From: PFJX01 sp031426815
GTDB taxonomy: Bacteria; Pseudomonadota; Gammaproteobacteria; Burkholderiales; Thiobacillaceae
Direction: 5' to 3'
DNA: 64,000 nucleotides
Assembly (NCBI GenBank): GCA_031426815.1
Contig: JASJPG010000024.1
Location: 1-64,000 of the forward strand
Numbering within the stretch: the stretch's first letter is position 1; every line of letters starts with the position of its first letter. The position numbers and the translations under genes were made by a program. The notes under the pieces are model-generated. The model had not been told where the DNA came from. It worked only from the letters and a program-made list of their open reading frames with translations, and made no database searches. This document shows positions 17,477-26,318 of the stretch, piece after piece.

Positions 17477-17778
17477 TCGGCCTGAACCATTACCTGATTC
17501 TGGGTTCCATCCTGTTCGCAATCAGCGTGGTCGGGATATTCCTGAACCGGAAGAACATCATCATCATCCTGATGGCGATCGAGCTGATGCTGCTGGCGGT
17601 GAACATGAACTTCATCGCTTTCGCGCGGTATCTGAACGACACCGCCGGCCAGGTCTTCGTGTTCTTCATCCTGACCGTGGCCGCCGCCGAATCCGCCATT
17701 GGCCTGGCGATTCTGGTCGTGTTGTTCCGCAACCTGCGCAGCATCAACGTCGATGGCCTGGATCGGTTGAAAGGCTAA
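17473..17778 (+). CDS. nuoK: NADH-quinone oxidoreductase subunit K
   Basis: Small antiporter-like membrane subunit, 101 residues and three helices. The proton-channel glutamates are in LMAIELMLLAVN and VAAAESAIGLAI. The start overlaps the nuoJ stop, and nuoL begins directly after its stop codon. Confidence 0.97.
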   Translation: MIGLNHYLILGSILFAISVVGIFLNRKNIIIILMAIELMLLAVNMNFIAFARYLNDTAGQVFVFFILTVAAAESAIGLAILVVLFRNLRSINVDGLDRLKG

Positions 17779-19797
17779 ATGATCATGGACATGCAAAGCC
17801 TTTACCTGACCGTTCCGCTGGCGCCGCTGGCCGGTGCCATGATCGCCGGCCTGTTCGGTAAAACCATCGGCCGCGCCGGCGCGCATACGGTCACCATCCT
17901 CGGCGTCGCCATCGCGTTTCTCGCCTCGCTGCTGATCTATCAGGATGTCCAGGCCGGCAATACTTACAACGGCGCGGTCTATACCTGGCTGACTTCCGGC
18001 ACGCTGCATCTGGAGATCGGTTTCCTGATCGACCGGCTGACCGTGTTGATGATGCTGGTGGTGACGTTCGTGTCGCTGATGGTGCACATCTACACCATCG
18101 GCTACATGGTGGACGATCCCGGTTACCAGCGTTTCTTCAGCTACATCAGCCTGTTCACCTTCTCGATGCTGATGCTGGTGATGGCGAACAACTTCCTGCA
18201 GCTGTTCTTCGGCTGGGAAGCGGTCGGTTTGGTTTCTTACCTGCTGATTGGCTTCTGGTTCACGCGCGAAACTGCGATCTACGCCAACCTCAAGGCCTTC
18301 CTGGTCAACCGCGTCGGCGATTTCGGCTTCCTGCTCGGCATCGGCCTGGTCTGGACCTATTTCGGCACGCTCGATTACGCCCAGGTGTTCCAGATGGCGC
18401 CGCAACTCGCCGGCCACACGATCAGCCTGATCGAAGGCCACGAGTGGAGCCTGATGGCGGTGATCTGCATCCTGCTGTTCATCGGCGCGATGGGCAAGTC
18501 GGCGCAGTTCCCGCTGCATGTCTGGCTGCCCGATTCGATGGAAGGCCCGACCCCGATCTCCGCGCTGATCCATGCCGCGACCATGGTCACCGCCGGCATC
18601 TTTATGGTGACGCGGATGTCGCCGCTGTTCGAACTGTCCGATACCGCACTGTCCTTCGTCATGGTGATCGGCGCGATCACCGCGCTGTTCATGGGCTTCC
18701 TCGGCATCGTGCAGAACGACATCAAACGCGTCGTGGCGTACTCGACGCTGTCGCAACTCGGTTACATGACCGTCGCGCTGGGTGCCTCCGCCTACTCGGT
18801 CGCCATCTTCCATCTGATGACGCACGCCTTCTTCAAGGCCTTACTGTTCCTCGCCGCCGGTTCCGTGATCATCGGCATGCACCATGACCAGGACATCCGC
18901 AACATGGGCGGCCTGCGCAAATATATGCCGATCACCTGGATTACCTCGCTGGTCGGCTCGCTGGCCTTGATCGGCACGCCGTTCCTGTCCGGTTTCTATT
19001 CCAAGGACAGCATCATCGAAGCGGTCAAGTTCTCGCATCTGGCTGGCTCCGGTTTCGCCTACTTCGCCGTCACGCTGGGCGTGTTCGTCACCGCGTTCTA
19101 CTCGTTCCGCATGTATTTCCTGGTGTTCCACGGCAAGGAGCGCTTCCGCAACGCGCATGCCGGCCACGACCAGGAAGGCGGCAAGGACGACGACACGCAT
19201 GGACATCATCACGGCGGCCACACAGCGCCGCACGAGACGCCCTGGGTGGTGACGCTGCCGTTGGTGCTGCTGGCGATACCTTCAGTCATCATCGGCTATC
19301 TGACCATCGAACCGCTGATGTTCGGCAACTGGTTCGGCCATGCCGTCTATGTCGCCGAGTCGCATACGTCCATGCAGGAACTGGCACATCACTTCCACGG
19401 CGCCGCGGCGATGGGCCTGCATGCCGTGCAATCTCTACCATTCTGGTTCGCGCTGGCCGGCGTCGGCCTGTCCGGGTTCTTCTACCTGAAGCGGCCGGAT
19501 ATTCCGACTGCGATCCAGAAGCGCTTCCGCGTGGTGAACATCATCCTGGAAAACAAATACGGTTTCGACGCGTTCAACGCCTGGTTCTTTGCCGGCGGCG
19601 CGCGTCTGATCGGCGGCAAGTTCTGGCGCTGGGGCGACGTTGCGGCCATCGACGGACTCATGGTCAACGGTACGGCACGCCTGATCGGGCGTATCGCCGG
19701 CGTCGTGCGGCATCTGCAATCCGGCTACATCTACCACTATGCCTTCGCGATGATCATCGGTGTGCTGCTGCTCGCCACCTGGTTCGTGCGCGCTTAG
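17779..19797 (+). CDS. nuoL: NADH-quinone oxidoreductase subunit L
   Basis: The distal proton-pumping antiporter subunit, 672 residues, with about 14 helices plus the long lateral helix at the C-terminus. Conserved stretches include FFGWEAVGLVSYLLIGFW, MGKSAQFPLHVWLPDSMEGPTPISALIHAATMV (cited in parts) and VAYSTLSQLGYM. A His-rich cytoplasmic loop (THGHHHGGH, about residue 475) is present, as in many betaproteobacterial NuoL. A second ATG six bases downstream could also start it. Confidence 0.97.
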   Translation: MIMDMQSLYLTVPLAPLAGAMIAGLFGKTIGRAGAHTVTILGVAIAFLASLLIYQDVQAGNTYNGAVYTWLTSGTLHLEIGFLIDRLTVLMMLVVTFVSLMVHIYTIGYMVDDPGYQRFFSYISLFTFSMLMLVMANNFLQLFFGWEAVGLVSYLLIGFWFTRETAIYANLKAFLVNRVGDFGFLLGIGLVWTYFGTLDYAQVFQMAPQLAGHTISLIEGHEWSLMAVICILLFIGAMGKSAQFPLHVWLPDSMEGPTPISALIHAATMVTAGIFMVTRMSPLFELSDTALSFVMVIGAITALFMGFLGIVQNDIKRVVAYSTLSQLGYMTVALGASAYSVAIFHLMTHAFFKALLFLAAGSVIIGMHHDQDIRNMGGLRKYMPITWITSLVGSLALIGTPFLSGFYSKDSIIEAVKFSHLAGSGFAYFAVTLGVFVTAFYSFRMYFLVFHGKERFRNAHAGHDQEGGKDDDTHGHHHGGHTAPHETPWVVTLPLVLLAIPSVIIGYLTIEPLMFGNWFGHAVYVAESHTSMQELAHHFHGAAAMGLHAVQSLPFWFALAGVGLSGFFYLKRPDIPTAIQKRFRVVNIILENKYGFDAFNAWFFAGGARLIGGKFWRWGDVAAIDGLMVNGTARLIGRIAGVVRHLQSGYIYHYAFAMIIGVLLLATWFVRA

Positions 19798-19838
19798 TTG
19801 GCAAACACATCAAGCATTTATGAAAGCGACTGCAGCTC

Positions 19839-21344
19839 ATGATTGAAGGGATCGGCCTCGGGGTAGGTCTACTAAGCCTCGCCATCTGGGTGCCTATCGC
19901 GGCGGGCGTACTCATCCTGATGACCGGAGGCGACGACAAGAACGCCGATGGTCAGCGTACCGTGGCGTTGCTCGGCGCGGTGCTGGGATTTGTGGTTACC
20001 CTGCCGCTGTGGACCGGGTTCGATGCCGCGACCGCGGCGATGCAGTTCGTCGAAGTCGCGCAGTGGGTGCCGACGTTCAATATCCATTACCGCCTCGGCG
20101 TCGACGGTATCGCGATGCCGTTCATTCTGTTGAACAGCTTCACGACGGTGCTGGTGGTGCTGGCCGGCTGGGCGGTGATCAAGCAGCGCACCGGCCAATA
20201 CATGGCGGCCTTCCTGATCCAGTCCGGCTTGCTCAATGGCGTCTTCTGCGCGCTCGATGGCGTGCTGTTCTACGTCTTCTTCGAAGCCATGCTGATTCCG
20301 CTCTACCTGATCATCGGCATGTGGGGCGGTCCGAACCGGGTTTATGCCGCCATCAAGTTCTTCCTGTACACGCTGCTCGGCTCGCTGCTGATGCTGGTGT
20401 CGCTGATTTATCTCTACTTCCAGAGCGGCGGCAGTTTCGAGATTCTGGCTTGGCATCGCGTGCCGCTGACGATGTTCGCCCAGACCCTGCTGTTCATCGC
20501 GTTCTTCTTCGCCTTCGCGGTGAAAGTGCCGATGTGGCCGGTACATACCTGGTTGCCTGATGCGCACGTCGAAGCGCCCACCGGCGGTTCCGTCGTGCTG
20601 GCGGCGATCACGCTGAAAGTCGGCGCCTACGGTTTCCTGCGTTTCATCCTGCCGATCCTGCCCGATGCCGCGCATGAATACGCATACGTGATCATTACGC
20701 TGTCGTTGATCGCCGTGGTCTACATCGGCCTGGTCGCGCTGGTGCAGTCTGACATGAAGAAGTTGATCGCCTATTCGTCGATTGCCCACATGGGTTTCGT
20801 GACGTTGGGCTTCTTCATGTTCAACCCGCTCGGCATGGAAGGCGGACTGATCCAGATGATTTCGCACGGCTTCATCTCGGCGGCGATGTTCCTCTGCGTC
20901 GGCGTCATGTACGACCGCGTGCATTCGCGCCAGATCGCCGATTACGGTGGCGTCGCAAATACGATGCCGCGTTTCGCCGCCTTCTTCATGCTGTTCGCCA
21001 TGGCCAATGCCGGCCTGCCGGCCACCTCGGGTTTCGTCGGCGAATTCATGGTCATCCTGGGCGCGGTGCAGGTCAATTTCTGGTGGGCGTTCCTCGCCGC
21101 CACCACGTTGATCTTCGGCGCCGCCTACACCTTGTGGATGTATAAGCGCGTCGTGTTCGGCCCGGTCGGCAACGAGCATGTGGCGGAAATGAAGGACATC
21201 GATTCCCGCGAATTCGTGGTACTCGGCCTGCTGGCCATCTGCGTGCTGGGCATGGGCCTGTATCCGTTGCCCTTTACCGAAGTAATGCATACCTCGGTGG
21301 ACAACCTGCTGGCACACGTGGCCCATAGCAAGCTGGCCTATTGA
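19839..21344 (+). CDS. nuoM: NADH-quinone oxidoreductase subunit M
   Basis: Antiporter-like proton-pumping subunit of 501 residues. Visible motifs are FFEAMLIPLYLIIGMWGG with the key Glu, FAVKVPMWPVHTWLPDAHVEAPTGGSV (cited in parts) and IAYSSIAHMGFVTLG. It lies 41 bases after nuoL, the largest gap late in the operon, and no terminator is visible there. Confidence 0.97.
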   Translation: MIEGIGLGVGLLSLAIWVPIAAGVLILMTGGDDKNADGQRTVALLGAVLGFVVTLPLWTGFDAATAAMQFVEVAQWVPTFNIHYRLGVDGIAMPFILLNSFTTVLVVLAGWAVIKQRTGQYMAAFLIQSGLLNGVFCALDGVLFYVFFEAMLIPLYLIIGMWGGPNRVYAAIKFFLYTLLGSLLMLVSLIYLYFQSGGSFEILAWHRVPLTMFAQTLLFIAFFFAFAVKVPMWPVHTWLPDAHVEAPTGGSVVLAAITLKVGAYGFLRFILPILPDAAHEYAYVIITLSLIAVVYIGLVALVQSDMKKLIAYSSIAHMGFVTLGFFMFNPLGMEGGLIQMISHGFISAAMFLCVGVMYDRVHSRQIADYGGVANTMPRFAAFFMLFAMANAGLPATSGFVGEFMVILGAVQVNFWWAFLAATTLIFGAAYTLWMYKRVVFGPVGNEHVAEMKDIDSREFVVLGLLAICVLGMGLYPLPFTEVMHTSVDNLLAHVAHSKLAY

Positions 21345-21357
21345 ACAAGAGCGCTCC

Positions 21358-22815
21358 ATGAACTCCCACGCACTTTCCGCTATTCCCGATTTCACCCCCG
21401 CCCTGCCGGAAATCTTCGTGCTGGCCATGGCCTGCGCGATCCTGCTGATCGATGTGCTATCGAAGGACCGCGCCATCACCTACGCGCTGACCCTGATCAG
21501 CCTGGTCACCGCCGCCGCGATCACGGTGTTTACCAGCGTGCCACAAGTGCAGTACACCTTCGGCGGCCAGTTCGTCGACGATGCCATGGCCGATGTGCTC
21601 AAGCTGATGGCCTACTTTGCAACGCTCACGGTCGTGGTCTATTCGCGCCCCTATCTGATCGAACGCAACCTGTTCAAGGGCGAGTTCTTCGTGCTGGTGC
21701 TGTTCGCGCTGCTCGGCATGATGGTGATGATTTCCGCCAACCACTTCCTGCCGCTGTACATCGGCTTGGAATTGCTCTCGCTGTCGTTGTATGCGCTGGT
21801 CGCATTGCAACGGGATTCCGCCCAGTCCACCGAGGCCGCGATGAAGTATTTCGTGCTCGGCGCACTGGCCTCCGGCTTCCTGCTCTATGGCATGTCGTTG
21901 CTGTACGGCATCACCGGCACGCTGGAATTGCCGGCGATGGCGCGCGTGCTGCAAGCGGGCGTGCAAGACCAGATGGTGCTGGTGTTCGGCCTGGTGTTCC
22001 TGGTCGCCGGCCTCGGTTTCAAACTGGGCGTCGCGCCATTCCATATGTGGGTGCCGGACATTTACCAGGGCGCGCCTTCCGCCGTGACCTTGTTCATCGG
22101 CTCCGCTCCCAAGCTGGCCGCCTTCGCCTTCACCATCCGCCTGCTGGTCAACGGCATGCATCCGGAAGTCGGCAACTGGCAAGGCATGCTGGCGGTAATG
22201 GCGGTGCTGTCGCTGGCCATCGGCAACCTCGCCGCGATCATGCAGACCAACATCAAACGCATGCTGGCCTACTCCACCATCTCGCACATGGGCTTCCTGC
22301 TGCTCGGCGTGATGTCCGGCACTTTTGCCGGCTACACCGCCGGCATGTTCTATGTCATTGCCTACGTCGTGATGAGCCTGGGCAGTTTCGGTCTGGTGGT
22401 CTACCTCTCCCGCAACGGCTTAGAAGCTGAGAACATCGACGACTTCCGCGGCCTCAACCAACGCAATCCATGGCTGGCCGCCTTGATGGCGATCCTGATG
22501 TTCTCGATGGCCGGCCTGCCGCCCTTCGTCGGTTTCTACGCCAAGCTGGCCATCCTGCAGTCGCTGGTCGGCGCCGGTTACGTCTGGCTCGCCGTGGTCG
22601 CGGTAATGTTCTCGCTGATCGGCGCGTTCTATTACCTGCGCGTGGTGAAAGTGCTGTATTTCGATGCCCCCAAGACCGATGCGCCGCTGCAACCCGCCAT
22701 CCCGGACGTGCAGGCGCTACTGAGCATCAACGGCGTCGCGGTGCTGATGCTGGGCATCATGCCGCAGCCGTTGATCACGCTATGCACGTATGCGATGCAG
22801 ATGACGCTGCAGTAA
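21358..22815 (+). CDS. nuoN: NADH-quinone oxidoreductase subunit N
   Basis: Third antiporter-like subunit, 485 residues, about 14 helices. IGLELLSLSLYALVAL and KLGVAPFHMWVPDIYQGAP are typical, as is MLAYSTISHMGFLLLG. It closes the nuo operon. No clear terminator follows; the downstream DNA is the IS-scarred accessory island. Confidence 0.97.
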   Translation: MNSHALSAIPDFTPALPEIFVLAMACAILLIDVLSKDRAITYALTLISLVTAAAITVFTSVPQVQYTFGGQFVDDAMADVLKLMAYFATLTVVVYSRPYLIERNLFKGEFFVLVLFALLGMMVMISANHFLPLYIGLELLSLSLYALVALQRDSAQSTEAAMKYFVLGALASGFLLYGMSLLYGITGTLELPAMARVLQAGVQDQMVLVFGLVFLVAGLGFKLGVAPFHMWVPDIYQGAPSAVTLFIGSAPKLAAFAFTIRLLVNGMHPEVGNWQGMLAVMAVLSLAIGNLAAIMQTNIKRMLAYSTISHMGFLLLGVMSGTFAGYTAGMFYVIAYVVMSLGSFGLVVYLSRNGLEAENIDDFRGLNQRNPWLAALMAILMFSMAGLPPFVGFYAKLAILQSLVGAGYVWLAVVAVMFSLIGAFYYLRVVKVLYFDAPKTDAPLQPAIPDVQALLSINGVAVLMLGIMPQPLITLCTYAMQMTLQ

Positions 22816-22971
22816 TTAATTCGATCTTCCGATGATCGACCAAGCCGCCAGGCGGCGGGGCTGGCCTGAGGGACAGGTTTCGGCCATCAACGGAAATTCG
22901 TCCTCACCCGACAGCTGACATTCAAAGGGCAGCTTCGCTCTGAAACTTGCCGGATGACCTACGGAAGCAGT
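22816..22971 (+). other. Intergenic DNA after nuoN, no gene recognised
   Basis: This stretch has stop codons in all plausible frames and no recognisable protein. It contains CAGCTGACATTCAAAGGGCAG-like text of a kind I have the impression of seeing as degenerate non-coding repeats in proteobacterial genomes, but I cannot name it. It leads directly into the istB remnant and could be old IS or repeat debris. Confidence 0.4.
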
Positions 22972-23106
22972 TCGGCCTCCGTGTTCGGCGATGCAAAGAT
23001 GACCACCGCCTTGCTCGTCCGCATTACTCACCACTGCGACATCCTGGAAACCGGCAACGATTCCTTCCGCTTCAAACAGCGCAAGAAGGCTCTGAAATCA
23101 GCCTAA
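22972..23106 (+). pseudogene. istB: C-terminal remnant of IS21-family IstB ATPase
   Basis: Read in the frame ending at the TAA 23104-23106, the sequence gives VFGDAKMTTALLVRITHHC, then DILETGNDSFRF and KQRKKALKSA. This matches the C-terminus of IstB, the ATP-binding helper of IS21-family transposition, where FGDAKMTTALLDRLTHHC and ETGNDSWRFK are typical. Only about 42 codons survive; there is no Walker A region, no start and no istA, so it cannot function. It is followed within a few bases by what looks like the IS right end. Confidence 0.75.
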
Positions 23107-23110
23107 TCAA

Positions 23111-23165
23111 CTGGTAACTATTTATTGGACGCTGTTCCCTGGCAACTATTGGATGCTGATTGATA
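23111..23165 (+). mobile_element. IS21-family right-end remnant with repeated terminal motif
   Basis: Two related units lie in tandem: CTGGTAACTAT-TTA-TTGGACGCTG (23111-23134) and CTGGCAACTAT-TGGATGCTG (23139-23158), followed by ATTGATA. IS21-family ends commonly carry several such internal repeats just after istB and finish with a TGA(T/C)TGACA-type terminus. Position and orientation after the istB remnant fit. I could not find a matching left end, so the element is a scar. Confidence 0.6.
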
Positions 23166-23262
23166 GCGCAGAACGTCAATGACCGCAGTGGCCGAGGACA
23201 GGTCGTCATCTGTGCTTGCATCACCAGAACTTCATTACCCGATCGGTTCAACGCTTTAACTT

Positions 23263-24462
23263 TCACCGGCTGGTTGCAAGACCATAACGCCTAAGGTATC
23301 GCTCATGTTTCACCCTCAGTGGCTTCACGAACTTGGCCCTTGCGTTTTGGATCGTTCGCAAACCAGGTAACGCCTTACGGATCAAATCCGAAATGGGCAT
23401 GCTCCTGAAGCTGCCTGACCGCACGTGGTAGACACCAACGTGTGTTGGCGACAGTTCATCACGTTCTTCGTCTATCAGTAGTGCATAGCCTAGGATCTGT
23501 CGTAAATGGTCGGTTGTGAGACGCTGTGTTGTTGCCTTTAGCTCGGTAAGGACTAGGGCGTCACCGACTCTTAGGATGCAGTCAAAATCGGCACCACCAA
23601 CTAGTTCGCTGTTGGCCAAAGCTCGGTTCGTCGTATCCATTGTTACGCCGTACAAGTCTCCGTCCTGCGAACTTGTGGAGTGTTGATATATCCGTACAAG
23701 TTGAGCAACATCTTCGGCGAATACGTGACCACCCAACGTGTTGGAATAAAAGTACTCGAAGAGAGTTTGAGTGGTTGGAGGTACTAGGACGTTATGAATT
23801 GCCAACGTGACCACCTCTAGATCGTAAAGGTAGCGCTTCCTGCCTGGGACTGTCGGCAATCTTAAGGCCATTGCTTCATCAGTTGAGACCTGGAGTCGCT
23901 TAGATGAGGTAGCCGCCTCTCCTTTACGACGCTCTCGCTTGTAATTGGCAAATCGAGCGTCAGCAACGCGCCTAGTAAGGTTCGAGATTCCTAACTGATC
24001 ACGTTGATCACGAAGCACAGTAACGTGCATGGAGTCGAATGATTGCGGGAACAAGCCGCATCGATAGTAGTTATCCATCACGGTCAGCGCAGTGGCCGAA
24101 TGCACGGCGCCAGGATCCATTGCGGAACGCCCATCAAGCCCCGATTTGGCCAGAGTAAATAGGTCCTCAAGCCAGCGAGTTTTGCTTGATCCGCTTCGTT
24201 GGGCAGATCGCATGACCCCAAAAGCAATGGTCTCCTCAAACGCAAGCCTGTTGCCCTTATCCATGTAGCGAATCAGGTAATCAATGGTCGTTCCCGCCGT
24301 CGCAAAATGAAGTTTGTTGAGCGGCGGTGCCGGCGGCAGTGAGAGAGGTTTGTCTGACTGGAAAGACGCGAGGCATTCTTTCCGCCCAGTTGGATCCTCC
24401 CAGCGCCGGAGGAATGTCCGTACCGTGCTTGATGAGTCTCGAAGTTCGCTGGTTAGAGACAT
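23263..24462 (-). CDS. Accessory protein with PD-(D/E)XK nuclease-like core, function unknown
   Basis: A 399-residue soluble protein. The ATG at 24462 is chosen because GGGAGGT lies 8 bases before it; the upstream TTG would swallow that site. Its base composition (near 50% GC) is clearly lower than its neighbours. The C-terminal third shows GGADFD (289-294), a strand, then LVLTELKAT with Glu307 and Lys309, and LRQILGYALL with Gln322. This is the D-x(n)-E-x-K plus Q/Y layout of the PD-(D/E)XK nuclease fold. The N-terminal half (including ATAGTTIDYLIRY, 55-66) resembles nothing I can name, though uncharacterised predicted nucleases with GTAxDYxLR text exist. No partner methylase or toxin-antitoxin gene is next to it. 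It could be an orphan restriction or defence effector, or a DNA-repair nuclease. Confidence 0.72.
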   Translation of the reverse strand: MSLTSELRDSSSTVRTFLRRWEDPTGRKECLASFQSDKPLSLPPAPPLNKLHFATAGTTIDYLIRYMDKGNRLAFEETIAFGVMRSAQRSGSSKTRWLEDLFTLAKSGLDGRSAMDPGAVHSATALTVMDNYYRCGLFPQSFDSMHVTVLRDQRDQLGISNLTRRVADARFANYKRERRKGEAATSSKRLQVSTDEAMALRLPTVPGRKRYLYDLEVVTLAIHNVLVPPTTQTLFEYFYSNTLGGHVFAEDVAQLVRIYQHSTSSQDGDLYGVTMDTTNRALANSELVGGADFDCILRVGDALVLTELKATTQRLTTDHLRQILGYALLIDEERDELSPTHVGVYHVRSGSFRSMPISDLIRKALPGLRTIQNARAKFVKPLRVKHERYLRRYGLATSR

Positions 24463-24818
24463 GTCCGCGCACCTCCCGATTTGCAAACTGATCGTACCAA
24501 TACCAATACAGAAGTATTCTACTTTTTCGACCTTTCAAGAGTCGGTGCGACAGATGCAGTGAGGCGGAAGTGCGTGAGCTTGTTCGCAGGAACCACAAGC
24601 TGACGTTCGCCGTGACTTGCGGCTCAGGGGCAGGTACCCGAAGCATTCCTGACCTAGCCCTGCCCGATGATCGCGGTCCGCTTCGTCCGACGTGCTGTCC
24701 GTGAGTGGTTGTGCCGGGCGACTGCTCCACTCAGTTACCTGCCGGAGAACCGCCAAGGTGGCAAATGACCGAAACGGGTCGTATTAAGCCAATCAGACGG
24801 GCTTAGGGTAGTGCTTGT
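24463..24818. other. Intergenic DNA between the accessory gene and fliI, no gene recognised
   Basis: About 350 bases with no convincing coding sequence. The part next to the accessory gene (24480-24545) is AT-rich, with a direct repeat ACCAATACCAATAC, and probably holds that gene's promoter. The part near fliI contains CCGAAACGGGTCGTATTAAG-like text that may be a degenerate repeat. fliJ, expected after fliI, is not here, and no flagellar terminator was found. Confidence 0.45.
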
Positions 24819-26318
24819 TTACTTCCCACCCAGCAATACTTCCAACTGGTGCCGACTCACCCGGTCGTTCTCCTTGTCGAGGAAATCCTGTTTCAGGAAG
24901 GCTTCCATCTTCGGGTAGAGCGCGATGGCTTCGTCCAGTTGTGGGTCGTTGCCGCGTGTGTAGGCACCGATGGTGATCAGGTCGCGGCTGCGCTGGAAGC
25001 GGGCGTATAGCGCCTTGAAGCGGCGTACGCGTTCCAGTTCCGCCTTCGGCAGCAGTTCGGTGATGGCGCGAGAAATGGAGGCTTCGATATCGATGGCTGG
25101 GTAGTGGCCTTGATCGGCCAGTTGGCGCGACAGGACGATGTGGCCGTCGAGTATCGCGCGGGCGGCGTCGGCAACCGGATCGAGCTGGTCGTCGCCTTCC
25201 ATGAGCACGGTATAGAAGGCTGTGATCGAGCCGCCTTCCTTGCGGCCGTTGCCGGCGCGCTCGACCAGTTGCGGCAGTTTGGCGAAGACCGAGGGCGGGT
25301 AGCCTTTGGTGGCGGGCGGTTCGCCGACGGCGAGGGCAATTTCGCGCTGCGCCTGTGCGTAGCGGGTGAGCGAGTCCATGATCAGCAATACGTTCAGGCC
25401 TTGATCGCGGAAGTTTTCGGCGATGGAAGTGGCGTAGGCTGCGCCGTGCAGTCGCATCAACGGCGGCGAATCGGCCGGGGCAGCGACCACGGCAGCGCGG
25501 CGCAGGCCTTCTTCGCCCAGGATGTTTTCGATGAAGTCCTTGACCTCGCGGCCGCGTTCGCCGATCAGGCCGACCACGACGACATCCGCTGCGGTGTAGC
25601 GGGCCATCATGCCGAGCAGCATGGATTTGCCGACGCCGCTGCCGGCAAACAGACCCATGCGCTGGCCGCGGCCGACGGTGAGAAGCGCGTTGATCGCACG
25701 CACGCCGACATCGAGCACATCTTTGATCGGCTCGCGTTCCATCGGGTTGAACGGGCGCGAATAGAGGGGCGCGCGACGTGATGCATCGAGACTGCCGAGC
25801 CGGTCGAGCGGCCGGCCGGCGCCGTCGATGACACGGCCGAGCAGTTCAGCACCGACCGCGACCTGGCGGATGCGGTCTTCGATGCGGCGGCGTTTGTAAT
25901 ACGGTTTGTTGATGCGTGGCGGTTCGAAGCCGCAGGATGCGGCCACTTCGACGGTGGCACCCGGGGCGAGGCCATACACATCGGTGGAGGGCATCAGGTA
26001 GAGGTGCTCGCCGGAAAAGCCGACAACTTCCGCTTCGACTTGCTGGCCGCCCGCCATGCTGACGCGACAGGAGGCGCCCGTCGCCAGCTTGAGCCCGGAG
26101 GCTTCCATGATCAGGCCGGCGACGCGGGTGAGGCGGCCGGTGTTGTGCCACGGACTCAGCTGGCTGGCGGCATCCTGGCAATCGCGCAGGTAGGTCAGCA
26201 GCGGCGTCGAATGGCTTGCCTGACTGGCTTGCGGCGCGTCTTGCGGGTCGTCGAGCAGATCGTCGGGGGACGCAGCCGGTTCGGTCAAATCAGCCATGAC
26301 GAGTCTGCGCCGAGGCAT
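24819..26318 (-). CDS. fliI: Flagellum-specific ATPase FliI
   Basis: Export-gate ATPase of the flagellar type III secretion apparatus, 499 residues as drawn. Walker A is FAGSGVGKSMLLGMMAR, Walker B is VLLIMDSLTRYAQAQREI, and AVGEPPATKGYPPSVFAKLP is the catalytic-face motif of FliI/SctN ATPases. The ATG at 26318 has AGGA 9 bases upstream; an alternative start (MADLTEP) is at 26297. The start lies inside the end of fliH. It is the last gene of this fli run: fliJ does not follow. Confidence 0.95.
   Translation of the reverse strand: MPRRRLVMADLTEPAASPDDLLDDPQDAPQASQASHSTPLLTYLRDCQDAASQLSPWHNTGRLTRVAGLIMEASGLKLATGASCRVSMAGGQQVEAEVVGFSGEHLYLMPSTDVYGLAPGATVEVAASCGFEPPRINKPYYKRRRIEDRIRQVAVGAELLGRVIDGAGRPLDRLGSLDASRRAPLYSRPFNPMEREPIKDVLDVGVRAINALLTVGRGQRMGLFAGSGVGKSMLLGMMARYTAADVVVVGLIGERGREVKDFIENILGEEGLRRAAVVAAPADSPPLMRLHGAAYATSIAENFRDQGLNVLLIMDSLTRYAQAQREIALAVGEPPATKGYPPSVFAKLPQLVERAGNGRKEGGSITAFYTVLMEGDDQLDPVADAARAILDGHIVLSRQLADQGHYPAIDIEASISRAITELLPKAELERVRRFKALYARFQRSRDLITIGAYTRGNDPQLDEAIALYPKMEAFLKQDFLDKENDRVSRHQLEVLLGGK

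Noticed and set aside
17284..18825. 513-codon minus-strand frame across nuoJ-nuoL
   Set aside because: The translation is dominated by His, Arg, Gln and Asp with no domain and lies opposite conserved membrane genes. An artefact of high-GC coding DNA.
24760..24800. Possible degenerate repeat CCGAAACGGGTCG next to fliI
   Set aside because: Looks like text seen in other proteobacterial genomes, but only one unit is here and I cannot identify a family or a second copy in the window.
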